Assembly: GCF_004138325.1 (NCBI RefSeq)
Contig: NZ_SBLB01000003.1
Location: 1 to 64,000, forward strand
Reading direction: 5' to 3'
Length of the DNA: 64,000 nt
Origin: Spirosoma sordidisoli
GTDB taxonomy: Bacteria; Bacteroidota; Bacteroidia; Cytophagales; Spirosomataceae
The position numbers were made by a program, and so were the translations under genes. The first letter of the stretch is position 1, and each line of letters starts with the position of its first letter. Below the pieces are notes generated by a model that did not search any database, was not told the DNA's origin, and saw nothing but the letters and a program-made list of their open reading frames with translations. Below are positions 18,505 to 27,494 of the stretch, piece after piece.

Positions 18505-18615
18505 AAAAGCCTACCTATTGGTTAGTTAGCTAAAATAGGACGGAAATAAAATCAAATCGCAGTCAAAACCGTTGCTTCAAGCAAGTACACGGAGGTGTGA
18601 GTTAATGTATCGGGT

Positions 18616-19143
18616 ATGGTTCTTTTTTTAACAGCTTTCGACAAACAGGCAGATGTGCGCGAGTTCTGTTGCCAACTCAACAGTATGGAGGCAACGTTCG
18701 ATTTTTTGAGTAGTCTGGTAGCCAGGGGCGATACGTTGCTGATGGCTTACATGGTAGAGGATAACAAGCGCATCGATCTGCCGCTGGATGCGTTCGACGG
18801 GAGCCCATTCCTGGAAGCGATGCAGGATCTTCAGCAGGAATGGCAATCCATACTGGCTCCGGCCACGGATGTAGATGCCGTTCATTACAAAGACATGTTG
18901 GTGCTGCTGCAGAAGCGTATTCGTCAGTACGAGACCAGCATCAGCATGCACGAGCGCATGATCAACCAGTTTTCCCATTGGCTTAGGCAGATGCAGAACA
19001 GCTCCCTGACCAGTCCAGGGCGCGAACTGTTTATCCGTACTTATCAGCGCATGATTGACCTGCATCGTACACATCTGGCTCGGGATCGATTCAACAGCTA
19101 CCTGGTTCGTAACCGACTGAACCAGCTGTCGTCTGCCGTTTAA
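18616..19143 (+). CDS. Conserved-looking protein of unknown function
   Basis: A 175-residue protein I do not recognise. It has no signal peptide or membrane segment, is predicted to be mostly helical, and holds many Met and Gln residues. The stretch QKRIRQYETSISMHERMINQFSHWL looks amphipathic. A start at MEATFDFL, 23 codons in, is possible. It stands between the antiporter gene and a bidirectional terminator, with its own 111-base upstream gap. The opposite strand also has an open frame of similar length, but it crosses into the gap beyond and lacks an upstream region. Confidence 0.6.
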   Translation: MVLFLTAFDKQADVREFCCQLNSMEATFDFLSSLVARGDTLLMAYMVEDNKRIDLPLDAFDGSPFLEAMQDLQQEWQSILAPATDVDAVHYKDMLVLLQKRIRQYETSISMHERMINQFSHWLRQMQNSSLTSPGRELFIRTYQRMIDLHRTHLARDRFNSYLVRNRLNQLSSAV

Positions 19144-19262
19144 CCCGAAACGCGCCAGCCCTTGTACCATAAAGCCCTGATCGGGTGCCGTCCGGTGTTG
19201 ATTTGCGCGGGCTCGCTCCGGTGATCAAAAACCGCCCAGCCGACACGAACCTGATCCTGGCT

Positions 19263-19303
19263 AAACTAAAAAGAGGACCCCGACGAGGTCCTCTTTTTAG
19301 TTT
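19263..19303. terminator. Bidirectional rho-independent terminator
   Basis: AAACTAAAAAGAGGACC (19263-19279) and its exact reverse complement (19287-19303) flank a seven-base loop. The stem ends in A- and T-tracts on both sides. It lies between the plus-strand gene ending at 19143 and the minus-strand DUF2723 gene ending at 19320, so it serves both. Confidence 0.92.
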
Positions 19304-19319
19304 ATGGGCTGGTTGTTGA

Positions 19320-22274
19320 TCAGCCAAAGGCATTGATATGCTTCTGGAAGATGGCGTCGTACTTGGAAGCCGCGGCCGTCTGTTTGGCTTCCTTGCAGGC
19401 CTCTACAATCGTTTGCAGAATGTACAGATCGGCATCGGGGCTACCGAACCGGCCGCGTCCCGATTTGTCGTAGGTCAGGTTCTGGTCGGCGCGGGTGGCC
19501 ATCACGTCGGCAATTTCCAGCGCTTTTTTGGCATCACCCACGGCAAACAGGAACCGTACGTAGTTCGACGAAATCTGGTCGTACGGAATGCTCTTGTCCG
19601 GAATGACCTTCAGCGAGTAGTTCAGAACCTCCCGGGCTTTGGCTTCGTTGCCTTCGCGGATGAGCTGATCGGCCAGCCGGAAAAAGGCGATACGGGCCGA
19701 AATAACCGGCGGTCCCTTGTACGTTTCGTCATAGTAAACGTCCGGGTTGTCGAACTGGCGCCAGAACGTTTTCTTCGTCATGTTGGTGTACATGATGTCG
19801 GAGTTGACATAGCCGTCCGACGCGCCTGGCACGGCTACCGGCATCAGCCGATACGCGTAGCCTTCCAGCTGCATGTAGTTTTTCAGATTCAGGTAGTTGT
19901 CGCTGGCCAGGGTGCTCGAGAAGTAGATAGGCCGCTGCCAGTTGTTGGTAGCAATCATATCGAGCATGATCAGGTCAGGCTTGTACAGATCCTTCTTCCC
20001 GATGGTCCACTGCAGCGTATCTTTCATGAATGGCTTCAGGGGTGCCGGTACAAAATTCGCTTTGTCGATAGCGGCCTTGTCGATGGGCAGGAAGAGCACC
20101 GACGAGGGCAGCACACTGGTCATATCGCCGTTTGTGAGCGGCACCTGTACCGCCGGACTGTTATTTTTGATCAGGCTGATGTACTGCTTGAGGTCAATAC
20201 CGCCTTTAACACCCGGCACCTCGTAGAAGGGGACGATGTCGTTTTTACCCTTGTTAAAGTTATCGTATTCCAGCGAAATGGGCAGGGCTTCTGACTCGTA
20301 GGTCTTCCGCTTCATTTGCTGAATATACCATTCCGTACCGAGCAGGCTCAGGTTACACACCCGAACGTCGCGCCGGAACCCTTCAACTTCCTGTACGTAC
20401 CAGAGCGGGAACGTGTCGTTATCGCCACCCGTAAACAGGACGGCATTGGGCGCGCAGGAGTTCAGCAGGTTCTTGGCAAAATCGACCGACTGGTAGCGGT
20501 TGTCGCGGTTGTGGTTATCCCAGCTCTTGGCACCCATCATGACCGGAACCAGCAGGCTCAGCCCGACAATCAGCCCGTTGCGGGTCACGTCGGCTTTGAG
20601 CGTATTCCGTAATCCTTCGGCCAGGGCCATTACACCCAGGCCCAGCCAGATAGCGAAGAAATAGAACGACCCTACGTAGATGTAGTCCCGTTCACGCGGC
20701 TCGGACGGGGGCGAGTTCAGGAATATCTGCAGGGCGATACCGGTGAACAGGAACAGCAGACCCACAATCAGGAAATCGCGCCGACGCCGGAAATACTGGA
20801 ATACAATCCCGAACAGCCCCAGTATGAAGGGCAGCATGTAAAAATTATCGCGGGCTTTATTGGTCTTCAGCAGATCCGGCACCCCTTCGTCCGACGACCA
20901 GGGCAGCAGGTAGCCTGCCCCTTCTTCATCGGATTCGCGACCGGCGAAGTTCCACATCAGGTAGCGCCACCACATGTGTCCGAGCTGGTAGCTGAACATA
21001 TACTCGAGGTTATCGCCCATGGTCGGTTTCTGCCCTTCGGCGAGGCCGAGCATCTGCCGGTATAGCTGGGGGTGGTTCTGCTGGCTGCTGTACACGCGCG
21101 GGAACAGCATCTCGTCGCCGGGCTGGTAGATATACTCCGGCTGGTAATCGAAGATAACGTACTTGTTGCCTTCTTTCTTCCACATCGGTGCACCCCGTTT
21201 CTGGTCGATAGGCCGGGCGGTGAAAACGGGTCCGTACAGCAGCGACCGGCTGCCATACTGCTCCCGACGCAGGTACGACAGGAAGTTCAGCGCATCGTCG
21301 GGGTTGTTTTCGTTGATGGGCGGGTTGAAGTCGGCCCGAACCAGCACCTGGATGTACGAAGCATAGCCGATCAGCACGAAGGCCAGGGCCAGCAGCGAGG
21401 TGTTCAGCACCGGCCGGCTACGACGGGCCGACCAGATAATGCCGTAGGCAACCGCACCCAGAAAGATGATCACGAAGAAGATCATGCCTGAGTTGAACGG
21501 CAGCCCCAGGGTGTTCACGAAGAAGCGCTCTACGAAGAAAGCCATACCGGGCAGGCCCGGAATAATGCCCGAGTTGATGATGCCCAGAATAACCAGCCCC
21601 ACACCGAAGGCAGCCGCTCCGCCCCAGAAGGTAGGTTTCGGGTATTTTTTGAAGTAATAGATCAGGGCCAGCGCAGGCAGGGTAACCAGGTTCAGCAAGT
21701 GAACCCCGATCGACAGACCCGTCAGGTAAGCAATGAAGATCAGCCAGCGGTTAGCAGCCGCGTCATCCTCGATGCGCTCCCACTTGAAGGCGGCCCAGAC
21801 CACAATGGCCGTGAAGAACGACGACATGCCGTATACTTCGGCTTCGACCGCCGAGAACCAGAAGGTATCGGAGAAGGTATAGGCCAGGGCCCCAACGGCC
21901 CCCGTACCGATGACCAGCAGGGTATCGGCGGTGGTATAATCGCTCTCCTGTTTGCCCAGCAGTTTCTGCGCCAATATGGTAATGGTCCAGAAGAGGAAGG
22001 CAATCGTAAAGGCACTGGCCAGTACCGACGCCATATTCACCCAGTAGGCTACGCTCAGCACATCCCCAAACGACAGCATGGAGAAAATCCGGCCCAGCAG
22101 CAGGAAGAAGGGCGCGCCGGGGGGGTGGGGCACCTGAAGTTTAAAGGAACACGCAATGAACTCACCGCAGTCCCAGAAACTGGCCGTACGTTCGACGGTG
22201 CTCGCGTAGGTAAACAGCGCTACGGCGAACAGCAACCAGCCCGTGAGGGTGTTCAGGCGTTTGAATGACTGCAT
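19320..22274 (-). CDS. DUF2723 membrane protein, putative GT-C type glycosyltransferase
   Basis: Large polytopic membrane protein of 984 residues. The N-terminal 150 residues hold the DUF2723 core: TASFWDCGEFIACSFKLQVPH (carrying a WDCGE acidic motif) and HPPGAPFFLLLGR. These resemble lipid-linked GT-C glycosyltransferases of the protein O-mannosyltransferase type. About a dozen hydrophobic segments run to residue 600. A soluble C-terminal region follows, with GGDNDTFPLWYVQEVEGFR and a helical end that may form TPR-like repeats. This family is typical of Bacteroidota, and a role in protein or envelope glycosylation is inferred. It stands alone. Confidence 0.88.
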   Translation of the reverse strand: MQSFKRLNTLTGWLLFAVALFTYASTVERTASFWDCGEFIACSFKLQVPHPPGAPFFLLLGRIFSMLSFGDVLSVAYWVNMASVLASAFTIAFLFWTITILAQKLLGKQESDYTTADTLLVIGTGAVGALAYTFSDTFWFSAVEAEVYGMSSFFTAIVVWAAFKWERIEDDAAANRWLIFIAYLTGLSIGVHLLNLVTLPALALIYYFKKYPKPTFWGGAAAFGVGLVILGIINSGIIPGLPGMAFFVERFFVNTLGLPFNSGMIFFVIIFLGAVAYGIIWSARRSRPVLNTSLLALAFVLIGYASYIQVLVRADFNPPINENNPDDALNFLSYLRREQYGSRSLLYGPVFTARPIDQKRGAPMWKKEGNKYVIFDYQPEYIYQPGDEMLFPRVYSSQQNHPQLYRQMLGLAEGQKPTMGDNLEYMFSYQLGHMWWRYLMWNFAGRESDEEGAGYLLPWSSDEGVPDLLKTNKARDNFYMLPFILGLFGIVFQYFRRRRDFLIVGLLFLFTGIALQIFLNSPPSEPRERDYIYVGSFYFFAIWLGLGVMALAEGLRNTLKADVTRNGLIVGLSLLVPVMMGAKSWDNHNRDNRYQSVDFAKNLLNSCAPNAVLFTGGDNDTFPLWYVQEVEGFRRDVRVCNLSLLGTEWYIQQMKRKTYESEALPISLEYDNFNKGKNDIVPFYEVPGVKGGIDLKQYISLIKNNSPAVQVPLTNGDMTSVLPSSVLFLPIDKAAIDKANFVPAPLKPFMKDTLQWTIGKKDLYKPDLIMLDMIATNNWQRPIYFSSTLASDNYLNLKNYMQLEGYAYRLMPVAVPGASDGYVNSDIMYTNMTKKTFWRQFDNPDVYYDETYKGPPVISARIAFFRLADQLIREGNEAKAREVLNYSLKVIPDKSIPYDQISSNYVRFLFAVGDAKKALEIADVMATRADQNLTYDKSGRGRFGSPDADLYILQTIVEACKEAKQTAAASKYDAIFQKHINAFG

Positions 22275-22325
22275 ACAGGTAAAATTTACGGAACTGTTTT
22301 TAGGTAAAATGTGGTCAAAAATACG

Positions 22326-22359
22326 TAAAAAAGCAGCCCGGCCGGGTCAGCGCGGGCTG
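22326..22359 (-). terminator. Terminator of the nuclease islet
   Basis: CAGCCCG (22334-22340) pairs with CGGGCTG (22353-22359). On the minus strand the stem is followed by CTTTTTTACG, directly beyond the stop of the nuclease-like gene at 22383. It closes the two-gene minus-strand islet. Confidence 0.8.
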
Positions 22360-22382
22360 TTAAAGTTTGTTAAGGCCAGTGA

Positions 22383-23024
22383 TTAACCCAGACGTTCGGA
22401 GGTGTCAAAATCAAGTTTGAGCATGGATGAAACAGTCAACTGTTTATCTTCACTGTAGGTAAGGATTGCGGTAAAGCTGAAGGGGAAGACATCGCCAATG
22501 GCAACACTGTCCTTGGTTGGTAATTCAAAAAAAGTGCCATGCCTCAGTTCAATATCAAGAATACCATTTCCCTCCACGTGTATATTTCCCCGTTCGGATA
22601 CAGTCACTTTATCCAGTACAATATTGTTTACAGACGTAATCTGGACATCAGCATGAAACTGTCTGCCTAAGTCCTCCTGGTAGTTGGATCGCAAATAGTT
22701 GACGAGTAGCTGATCTAGATTGGGTATGTCGATCTTTTTGGCTTTGGGTGGGTTAGCTACCACTACCAGGAACTTGTAGTTTTTGTGTTCTTTTACATAA
22801 TCACCTATGGCGGCAACCTGTTGCCGCTTTTGCGGTGTCATTTTACCCGCTTTAACCTCCACTATTATAACTTCATCGCCCTTTTTTGCTACAAGATCAG
22901 CGCGAAAGGGACCAACCTTCTCTTCTTTGGCTACCTCATACCCCTTAGCCAGGTAGTCGGCACTCAATTGATCAACAGCTATGTTGTGCAAATACTGTTG
23001 CAAATACTGCGGCCTAATTTCCAT
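22383..23024 (-). CDS. PD-(D/E)XK nuclease-like protein of unknown role
   Basis: A 213-residue protein. Residues 1-110 show a restriction-endonuclease-like core: the N-terminal helix pattern HNIAVDQLSADYLAKGYEV, then FRADLVAKKGDEVIIVEVKAG with Asp43, Glu56 and Lys58 as the PD-(D/E)XK triad, resembling archaeal Holliday-junction-resolvase-like (AHJR-like) REase domains. Residues 120-213 are beta-rich and not recognised. The sequence is visibly richer in A and T than its neighbours, a sign of transfer. It overlaps the RusA-like gene upstream by 11 bases, so the pair is co-transcribed. DNA processing or defence is inferred from the two nuclease folds only. Confidence 0.75.
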   Translation of the reverse strand: MEIRPQYLQQYLHNIAVDQLSADYLAKGYEVAKEEKVGPFRADLVAKKGDEVIIVEVKAGKMTPQKRQQVAAIGDYVKEHKNYKFLVVVANPPKAKKIDIPNLDQLLVNYLRSNYQEDLGRQFHADVQITSVNNIVLDKVTVSERGNIHVEGNGILDIELRHGTFFELPTKDSVAIGDVFPFSFTAILTYSEDKQLTVSSMLKLDFDTSERLG

Positions 23025-23465
23025 CTCGCTCTAAATTAAGCTGAATCATATCAGCAGTGAATGTACCACACTCAACATAAAGTATGTGTTCCTCAGTGTC
23101 TAAAGCATCGAGCAGTGACGCAGTAAGCTCACCAGACAAACCCGAAGAGTTTATTACGGTTAAGTCGCTACCGCCTACATTAAGGCTCCCGGCTATGCGC
23201 ATTTTGACGCGTTTATCGTCATCAAAAAGAATGCCTCGCAGACAGTCCCAGATTGGTTTACTCAGGTTATCTGCATCAATCCCAATATCCGTCTGATAGA
23301 AGTGATAAACTAACCCGTACAAATCAACGTCCATCAGGACATGACTAGGATATGCAAGTCTAAATGCATCCTCAATCAACTGCTTATAGCTGTTTTTCTT
23401 TATGGAACTGCACTTCCCCAGCTATTATAGGATTTGGGTTTAGCTTTAACGATAAAACAAAACAC
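23014..23465 (-). pseudogene. RusA-like Holliday junction resolvase, apparently frameshifted
   Basis: The main frame (23014-23379 with a TTG start, open back to about 23420) carries the RusA signature: IDADNLSKPIWDCLRG followed by FDDDKRV, with the Asp residues that bind metal. It lacks the family's first strand. That strand is found one frame away: from GTG at 23465 the codons read MFCFIVKAKPKSYNSWGSAVP and then hit TAA at 23400-23402. Joining the two frames by a one-base change in the A-rich stretch near 23395-23405 gives KPKSYNS...KKNSYKQLIEDAF, a proper RusA N-terminus. So this is a disrupted gene, a sequencing slip, or less likely a programmed frameshift. The gene is AT-richer than its neighbours and overlaps the nuclease gene downstream. 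Confidence 0.7.
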
Positions 23466-23494
23466 ACACAGTAAGTTTGACGTGACTATCTACA

Positions 23495-24382
23495 TTATGG
23501 CCTTTCATACACCTCCCGCCGGGCGGCTTTGAGGGTATTCTGCATCAGGGAACAGATCGTCATCAGGCCAACCCCGCCCGGAACGGGGGTAATGAAGCTG
23601 GTTTTTGGAGCTACCTCGTCGAATTTGACGTCGCCTTTGAGGGCAAAGCCGCTTTTCTTGCTGGCATCGGGTACGCGTTCCAGACCGACGTCGATCACCA
23701 CGGCCCCTTCTTTCACCATATCGGCCGTGATGAACTCCGGTCGGCCCAGGGCCGCTACCAGGATATCGGCCGACCGACAGATCTCGGCCAGGTTTTGGGT
23801 ACGGCTATGGGTAAGCGTTACGGTGCAGTTGCCGGGGTAGGTGTTTCGCTGCATGAGGATCGACATGGGCAGACCTACAATCTGGCTGCGACCCACGACC
23901 ACGCAGTGCTTGCCGGCGGTCTCGATGTTGTAGCGTTTGAGCATCTCAAGCACCCCCTGGGGCGTAGCGGACACGTAGGCTGGCAGGCCTTTGGCCATGC
24001 GCCCGATGTTAATGGGGTGGAAGCCGTCAACGTCCTTGGCCGGGTTGATGGTTTCCATAACGCGGTCGGGATTGATGTGATCGGGGAGAGGAAGCTGTAC
24101 GATCAGCCCGTCCATATCGGGGTTGTCGTTTACCTGCTGTACGGCGTCGAGCAGTTCGGCTTCGGTAACGGTGGGCTCAAACCGGATCAGGGTTGAGTGC
24201 ATGCCTACCTCTTCGCAGTTTTTCATTTTCGAGGCCACATACGTCTCGCTGGCGCCTTTGTTGCCGACCAGTATGGCTACCAGGTGCGGAATTTTACCCC
24301 CTTGCTGGCGAATCTGGGCAACCTCTGCCGCAATTTCCTGTTTGATCTGAGCCGAAAGAAATTTACCGTCTAATAGCTGCAT
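23495..24382 (-). CDS. folD: Bifunctional methylenetetrahydrofolate dehydrogenase / cyclohydrolase FolD
   Basis: One-carbon metabolism enzyme of 295 residues that interconverts 5,10-methylene- and 10-formyl-tetrahydrofolate with NADP. It shows [20 protein letters not shown] with the catalytic Tyr and Lys, [11 protein letters not shown], the nucleotide-binding [13 protein letters not shown], and the C-terminal signature [15 protein letters not shown]. Length and motifs are typical. It is a single gene on the minus strand with a 95-base gap to DUF4385 upstream. Confidence 0.98.
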   Translation of the reverse strand: MQLLDGKFLSAQIKQEIAAEVAQIRQQGGKIPHLVAILVGNKGASETYVASKMKNCEEVGMHSTLIRFEPTVTEAELLDAVQQVNDNPDMDGLIVQLPLPDHINPDRVMETINPAKDVDGFHPINIGRMAKGLPAYVSATPQGVLEMLKRYNIETAGKHCVVVGRSQIVGLPMSILMQRNTYPGNCTVTLTHSRTQNLAEICRSADILVAALGRPEFITADMVKEGAVVIDVGLERVPDASKKSGFALKGDVKFDEVAPKTSFITPVPGGVGLMTICSLMQNTLKAARREVYERP

Positions 24383-24477
24383 TGTCTCTGTGAATAATTG
24401 AATGTCATCCGCGGCTTCTGACTGCAGACCCCTGCTGGATCAGCGCGTGTGAAGACCCCACAAAGATACGCGGAGAA

Positions 24478-24990
24478 TTATCCGTAGGTCTGCTGCCACT
24501 CCTTTTTCAATCGTTTGTACGTCTCGTCTTCGCGGGCCCGGAGGTAAACCGCGTAAAAAATACGCGCCGATTCGGCCTTGACGGGGTCTTCTTCACGGGG
24601 GAGCTGCGGCCGACCGTGGGCCCCCGACCGACCTTTCTGATCATCGGGAACGGGACCGTCATATTTCTGGCCGGAGCGGTGGTTGGCGTACCGGCGGGAA
24701 CGGGTGTAGCCCATCTGCAGGAATTTTCGGGCCATGTCCATCCCCACAAAATCACCCTGGGCCTTGTAGTCGAGGAAGAGCTGAAAGATCTTCTCCGACG
24801 ATTCGCGGGCTATATCGGGGGTTTTGAACCGCCAGTGCGGCAGTATTTCCGATTTGTAGGGTTGAACGAGCAGGACGCCCATCTCGCCTTTACCTACCCG
24901 GTACAGTTCGGGCTGTTCGCGCAGGTTCAGCGTTCGGTAGTCGAGGTCGTAGTTGAAGGCGCGGGTTGGGTCGGGTTTAGACTTGGCCAT
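24478..24990 (-). CDS. DUF4385 family protein
   Basis: Soluble protein of about 170 residues that matches the DUF4385 family by my recognition of FNYDLDYRTLNLREQPELYRVG and LPHWRFKTPDIA. The stretch from about residue 95 is rich in charged residues (GYTRSRRYANHRSGQKYD). The start MAKSKPDPTRAF at 24990 is preferred; nine more codons are open upstream. No function is known for the family. It is divergent from the outer-membrane protein gene at 25078. Confidence 0.8.
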   Translation of the reverse strand: MAKSKPDPTRAFNYDLDYRTLNLREQPELYRVGKGEMGVLLVQPYKSEILPHWRFKTPDIARESSEKIFQLFLDYKAQGDFVGMDMARKFLQMGYTRSRRYANHRSGQKYDGPVPDDQKGRSGAHGRPQLPREEDPVKAESARIFYAVYLRAREDETYKRLKKEWQQTYG

Positions 24991-25077
24991 ATCGGGTTCT
25001 GTAAGACGTATAGCCATAACACGGCTGCGGGTTTCGCGGTTTATTGGCTATACGTATGATTTCCCATTCGCGCGCTG

Positions 25078-25797
25078 ATGATGATGGCCCGGTTTTGCCT
25101 GTATGTGTTTTTCCTGTTGGTAGGGGTACCGGTAGCCGGGCTTTGGGCGCAAACTGACGCGGCCGATACGCTGCGACCCGGTCAGAACGAACGACCCGAC
25201 AAGCCGAAGCTGATCGTAGAAACGGATCAACGGTTTTTCTACCTCAAAAATGCCGATCAGCCCCTGCTGCGTAACCCCGTCAACGTGTGGGGTGCCCGCG
25301 CGGGTCTGCTGCTGCCCGTCAACATAAAAGTGGGTGTGGGCTATTATTTTACGAACCAGTCGATCAACGAACCCTGGGACGAGTTTGACGTCAGCCGCCG
25401 ACGGCTGCAGTATGCTACGGTTTATGTAGAACCCTACTTTTTCCGACGCCGTTTCTGGGAGTTGAGTACGCTGGTGGAAGTAGGGCTGGGGTCTGCCCGC
25501 TATGAGATGCTGAACCGCGACACCCAGCAACCCGTTCATCGGCGAACGGTAGCCGTGCCACTGAGTGTCGGGCTGTCGGCTTCGGTTAAACTACCCGTCG
25601 TATTCGGCATAAAGCCACTACGCTGGTTTGGCGTCAACTTCATGGCCGGGTACCGCTACACCCTGCACGAACCCGTACCGCTCAGCGAATCAACGCTGAA
25701 CGGGTTGTTCTACTCGATCAGCCCGGCTATTTTTCTGGACCGTATCTACCAGGATATAGGCGGCTGGCGGAAAGGGCGAAACCGCCGGAAAGGCTAA
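25078..25797 (+). CDS. Putative outer-membrane beta-barrel protein
   Basis: A 239-residue exported protein. A signal peptide of about 24 residues ends at GLWAQ. The rest alternates hydrophobic and polar residues in short strands (GARAGLLLPVNIKVGVGYYF, ATVYVEPYFFRRRFWELSTLVEVGLG, FGVNFMAGYRYTL), as expected for a small outer-membrane barrel. No specific family is recognised. The C-terminus is strongly basic (GRNRRKG). Its stop overlaps the stop of the convergent PNPOx-like gene by four bases, leaving no room for a terminator. Confidence 0.75.
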   Translation: MMMARFCLYVFFLLVGVPVAGLWAQTDAADTLRPGQNERPDKPKLIVETDQRFFYLKNADQPLLRNPVNVWGARAGLLLPVNIKVGVGYYFTNQSINEPWDEFDVSRRRLQYATVYVEPYFFRRRFWELSTLVEVGLGSARYEMLNRDTQQPVHRRTVAVPLSVGLSASVKLPVVFGIKPLRWFGVNFMAGYRYTLHEPVPLSESTLNGLFYSISPAIFLDRIYQDIGGWRKGRNRRKG

Positions 25798-26438
25798 GGC
25801 GCTAACCAGTTGAATCGTTCATTCGGCTCGTACTCGAACCGCGCCCGGGTCTGACCCGCCCGGCTTAACCGCAGATAATCGACCGCCAGTACCCGACATT
25901 CGATAACGGCGAAGTTAGGCCGGCCGGCTTCGCTCTCTTCGGGGCTCGGCAGGTTCTCGCCCAGCTCGGGCGGGAAACCAGGGTAGGGGGCCGGTTGAAC
26001 CGAGCCGGGCGTATGGGCCGAGAGATACTGCTTGCGGCCGCCTACCCACAGCTTTTGCCAGTGGTCATCGGCAACATGATCGTCGGTGTGGAGCCGGGGT
26101 TCGATGGTCAGCCGGAGCTGTATCTGCTGGGCCGGGTCCCAGAGCAGCAGGACGGCATTCGGGAACGCTTCGAGCTGAATAACTTTTTCGGCACGGGCGT
26201 CAGTATGAAACCAGACATATTTGCGGTCGGCGTCTACCTGGCGGAGCACCACCGTTCGGGCGTCGGCGCCGAGGTGGGTGCAGGTAGCTACGGTCATCGT
26301 CTGAAAACCATGGCTTTCAGTACGGTTTTGTTTTTGCTCGAGAGCCGTGGCAAGCTGCTGCCAGCAGTCGGCCTCCAGTTCGGCCAGAGATGGTGCGGGT
26401 GTCAAAGTCCGTTCAGTGGATTTAGTGTCTGTATGCAA
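25794..26438 (-). CDS. Pyridoxamine 5'-phosphate oxidase-family flavoprotein
   Basis: FMN-binding split-barrel protein of 214 residues. The core has HLGADARTVVLRQVDADRKYVWFHTDARAEKV, which matches the PNPOx FMN site, then LLWDPAQQIQLRLTIEPRL and a C-terminal region ending RARFEYEPNERFNWLAP. It is closer to the broad PNPOx-like group than to canonical PdxH, whose C-terminal dimerisation signature is not clear, so vitamin B6 oxidation is possible but unproven. It converges on the outer-membrane protein gene with a four-base overlap. Confidence 0.85.
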   Translation of the reverse strand: MHTDTKSTERTLTPAPSLAELEADCWQQLATALEQKQNRTESHGFQTMTVATCTHLGADARTVVLRQVDADRKYVWFHTDARAEKVIQLEAFPNAVLLLWDPAQQIQLRLTIEPRLHTDDHVADDHWQKLWVGGRKQYLSAHTPGSVQPAPYPGFPPELGENLPSPEESEAGRPNFAVIECRVLAVDYLRLSRAGQTRARFEYEPNERFNWLAP

Positions 26439-26588
26439 TGAACCGCAGCCGACGTGGGTTGTTTAGTATAGACCATCAGGTGGTCCGGGATTGCTCCGAA
26501 CGTCTGGCTGGTTCAGCCGCTGTTGTGTAGCGGTCGGCCCTGAGTACCCCGTCAACTGTGTCAAACCGCTTAACTGTCTGTTCTAACT

Positions 26589-27332
26589 ATGTGTTATCAT
26601 AAATCGCTGGCTGTCTCGGCACCCGAACTCGAAGAGCGATACGGGGCCACGCTCGCATCTGCCTCTGCAAACCTGCCCATCTACCACGCCAGCGGGTATC
26701 AGTTTCCCGACTGGCCGATCATTACCCGGCAGGAACCCGGCAAGCTACAGCTGATCCAATGGGGCCTGGTGCCGCGCTGGGTTAAGTCGCCCAGCGATGC
26801 CGCCGAGATCCGAACGCGCACGCTGAACGCTCGCTCTGAAACGATATACGAGAAGCCATCGTACCGAACCGCAGCCCAGAAAGGTCAGCGCTGCCTGATT
26901 CCGGTCACTGGCTTCTATGAGTGGCATACGATGGGGAGCCGGAAGTTTCCGTTTTATATCACATCCGCCGATCAGCCAGTGGCATCGATTGCGGGTCTGT
27001 GGGACGAGTGGCCCGATCCCGAAACGGGTGAACTCCACACGACCTATACCCTGCTGACCACCGATGCCAACCCACTGCTGGCGGCTATTCACAACACCAA
27101 GAAGCGGATGCCATGTGTGCTGACGCCCGAAGCCGAGCAGACCTGGCTGCACGAAGACCTGAGCAGCCGGGAAGTGCTGGCGCTGCTGGCCGATGCGTAT
27201 CCGGCCTCCAGGATGCATAGTCATAGCATCAGTAAGCGGATCACATCCCGAACCGATCCGAGCGATGTGCCGGAGGTGATGAAACCGGCCAGTTACCCGG
27301 AGTTGGCGCCCTACCCTGAGCTTTTTTCTTAG
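26589..27332 (+). CDS. SRAP domain protein (YedK/HMCES family)
   Basis: DNA-protein crosslink forming protein of 247 residues that shields abasic sites in single-stranded DNA. The catalytic Cys2 follows the initiator Met (MCYHKSL). Further SRAP hallmarks are RTLNARSETI, PVTGFYEWH with the conserved Glu, and the late His in IHNTKKRMPCVLTP. All key residues are present. It is preceded by a 150-base gap and appears to be monocistronic. No LexA-type operator was identified. Confidence 0.95.
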   Translation: MCYHKSLAVSAPELEERYGATLASASANLPIYHASGYQFPDWPIITRQEPGKLQLIQWGLVPRWVKSPSDAAEIRTRTLNARSETIYEKPSYRTAAQKGQRCLIPVTGFYEWHTMGSRKFPFYITSADQPVASIAGLWDEWPDPETGELHTTYTLLTTDANPLLAAIHNTKKRMPCVLTPEAEQTWLHEDLSSREVLALLADAYPASRMHSHSISKRITSRTDPSDVPEVMKPASYPELAPYPELFS

Positions 27333-27494
27333 GTAGTTCGTCCCGTCTGTCCCCGTTCAGGGCCGCTTATGTAGTAAATCGGAGGGTGCGGAAGGTCAGG
27401 TACGAAATTCGGTCAACTAAGTTGTCTTATTTCGGGAACAAAACCCTTCTCAGTTGTTACTTCCAGTAAGTAACTATTTCGTATTCTTCAATTT

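Noticed and set aside
18628-19170. 180-codon frame opposite the unknown gene at 18616
   Set aside because: Both strands are open here, but the plus-strand gene has a proper upstream gap and a terminator after it, while the minus-strand frame lacks recognisable features. Some doubt remains.
23495-24477. Riboswitch upstream of folD
   Set aside because: The 95-base gap shows no conserved aptamer pattern that I can recognise, and no expression platform.
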